From the NCBI GenBank assembly GCA_018224345.1, contig JAGTUW010000211.1, positions 1 to 6,087 of the forward strand: DNA of 6,087 nt. Direction: 5' to 3'. The notes under the pieces are model-generated. The model saw only the letters and a list, made by a program, of their open reading frames with translations. It did no database searches and had not been told where the DNA came from. Positions 5,186-6,087 of this stretch are shown piece by piece. Source of the stretch: Bacteroidota bacterium (GTDB taxonomy: Bacteria > Bacteroidota > Ignavibacteria > SZUA-365). The first letter of the stretch is position 1; each line of letters starts with the position of its first letter. A program made the position numbers and the translations under genes.

Positions 5186-6087
5186 ATGTCCCGACTGTTT
5201 TTCGTCTTTGTCTGCCTCATGTTCGGGTGGAATGCCGTTCTCGCCCAGCCGGATCTGGACTTCAGAAAGATCACTACCGATTGGCCCGCGATCAAGTTGT
5301 CTGTTACGGTCGCTTGCGATGGCAGGCGTGTCTACGAGTTGTGGGAGCATAATATCCGGATATTTGAAAATTCAGTCGAGGTCACCGACTTCACAGTGTG
5401 GTGTCCGCGTTCAACCCCATATTACTTGCTGTCGTCGTCGGTGTCGATAGTCTTCGATGCGTCGGATTCCATGGTCGGCGACGGAAACGCAAAGGCCAGG
5501 CAGGCAGGGTACGCTTATGTTGATATGATGGATGGTATCCTGGAGGAGGCCGCAATTCTCTGGTTCTCCTCGAGTGTCACCGTGGCTCGGCAGATGACGA
5601 CACACAAACCGATGCTGCATTCCGCCATCGATGCCCTGCCTGCCGGCGGGAAGTCGGCCTGGCTTGACGGCGCATACGCCGGTATACTCGAATTGATCAG
5701 CGACGGTGTCAATGTGTCCCGTGCGGTCATCTTGATTACCGAAGGCAGGGACAATGCTTCCTCGCGTACACTGGCCGAGATCATCTCCCTTGCAGACTCG
5801 TACGGAATCCGTTTCTTTACCATCGGTATCGGCAATAATATCAACGCAGCGGATCTCGAGACCCTGGCCCGGCTGACGGGTGGAAAGTATTATGAAACAC
5901 CGCATGCAGGCCAGATTGCAGCGATCCACAATGAGATAAATACGATCGAATGCATCATCACCTACCAGCGTGACTGCGCCGACGGCAGTATGCGGACGGT
6001 GGAGTTGCAGCTTGTGGATTTCTGCGACGGAACGGACGTGAAGGAGGAATCCTACCGGGCTCCGCTGGATTCGGCGACATTTACGGA
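5186..6087 (+). CDS. Exported von Willebrand factor A domain protein (3'-truncated)
   Basis: The frame starts at ATG 5186, five bases after TGGAGG (5175-5180), and is open to the window end (300 codons visible). Residues 1-20 are a classic Sec signal peptide with cleavage after VLA|Q. Residues 27-75 form a beta-rich lead-in (DWPAIKLSVTVACDG...IRIFENSVEVTDFTVWCP). The vWA domain spans about 84-252. It has the MIDAS motif DASDS (91-95), then GGKSAWLDGAYAG (154-166) in place of the usual GGTALYDA, and ILITEGRDN (182-190) in place of ILLTDGxDN. Later family-typical segments are GIRFFTIGIG (207-216) and LETLARLTGGKYYE (224-237). The canonical Thr is thus Ser157 and the canonical Asp is Glu186. After it come Cys264 and Cys280 in the start of another domain. 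vWA domains bind proteins through a metal ion; here the protein is likely periplasmic or surface-exposed. Whether it ends in a type IX sorting domain cannot be seen. Confidence 0.87.
   Translation, partial: MSRLFFVFVCLMFGWNAVLAQPDLDFRKITTDWPAIKLSVTVACDGRRVYELWEHNIRIFENSVEVTDFTVWCPRSTPYYLLSSSVSIVFDASDSMVGDGNAKARQAGYAYVDMMDGILEEAAILWFSSSVTVARQMTTHKPMLHSAIDALPAGGKSAWLDGAYAGILELISDGVNVSRAVILITEGRDNASSRTLAEIISLADSYGIRFFTIGIGNNINAADLETLARLTGGKYYETPHAGQIAAIHNEINTIECIITYQRDCADGSMRTVELQLVDFCDGTDVKEESYRAPLDSATFT

Noticed and set aside
5411..5929. 172-codon frame on the - strand
   Set aside because: It lies opposite the vWA coding region, whose MIDAS and signal peptide are clear.
1..6087. CRISPR array, tRNA, insertion sequence or phage module
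   Set aside because: No regularly spaced repeats, no cloverleaf-like sequence, no transposase or integrase motifs, and no terminal inverted repeats with target duplications were found.

Overview
The window looks like a chromosomal segment from a member of the Bacteroidota/Chlorobiota assemblage, possibly Ignavibacteria, Kapabacteria or a relative. Two genes end in C-terminal domains of the type IX secretion (Por) sorting kind. One of these carries the NYPNPFNPSTT signature that is common in those lineages. Base composition looks moderately GC-rich by eye. All supported genes lie on the + strand. No tRNA, rRNA, CRISPR array or insertion sequence is visible.

Layout: (1) the 3' end of a large surface protein with Ig/PKD-like repeats and a type IX sorting domain (3-779); (2) a non-coding stretch of about 300 bp ending in a promoter-like region with half-sites; (3) a small ArsR-family regulator with a CxC metal-site motif (1086-1385), closed by a convincing intrinsic terminator; (4) a secreted cysteine-rich C_GCAxxG_C_C redox protein fused to two CXXCH haem-binding motifs and a type IX-like C-terminal domain (1599-2714); (5) a polytopic membrane protein resembling GT-C glycosyltransferases, with a TTG start (2915-4414); (6) a small soluble protein of unknown function (4673-5002); (7) a structured leader followed by the 5' part of an exported von Willebrand factor A domain protein that runs off the window (5186-6087).

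The genes do not form one obvious operon: gaps of about 180-310 bp separate them and most have their own Shine-Dalgarno sequence. Three of the six products appear to be exported, which suggests a cell-envelope and surface theme. The polytopic enzyme could contribute to surface glycans, but that link is inference. The most interesting items are the fusion of a C_GCAxxG_C_C module, a di-haem motif and a secretion domain, and the chain of overlapping inverted repeats in the leader of the vWA gene, which could form mutually exclusive RNA structures.
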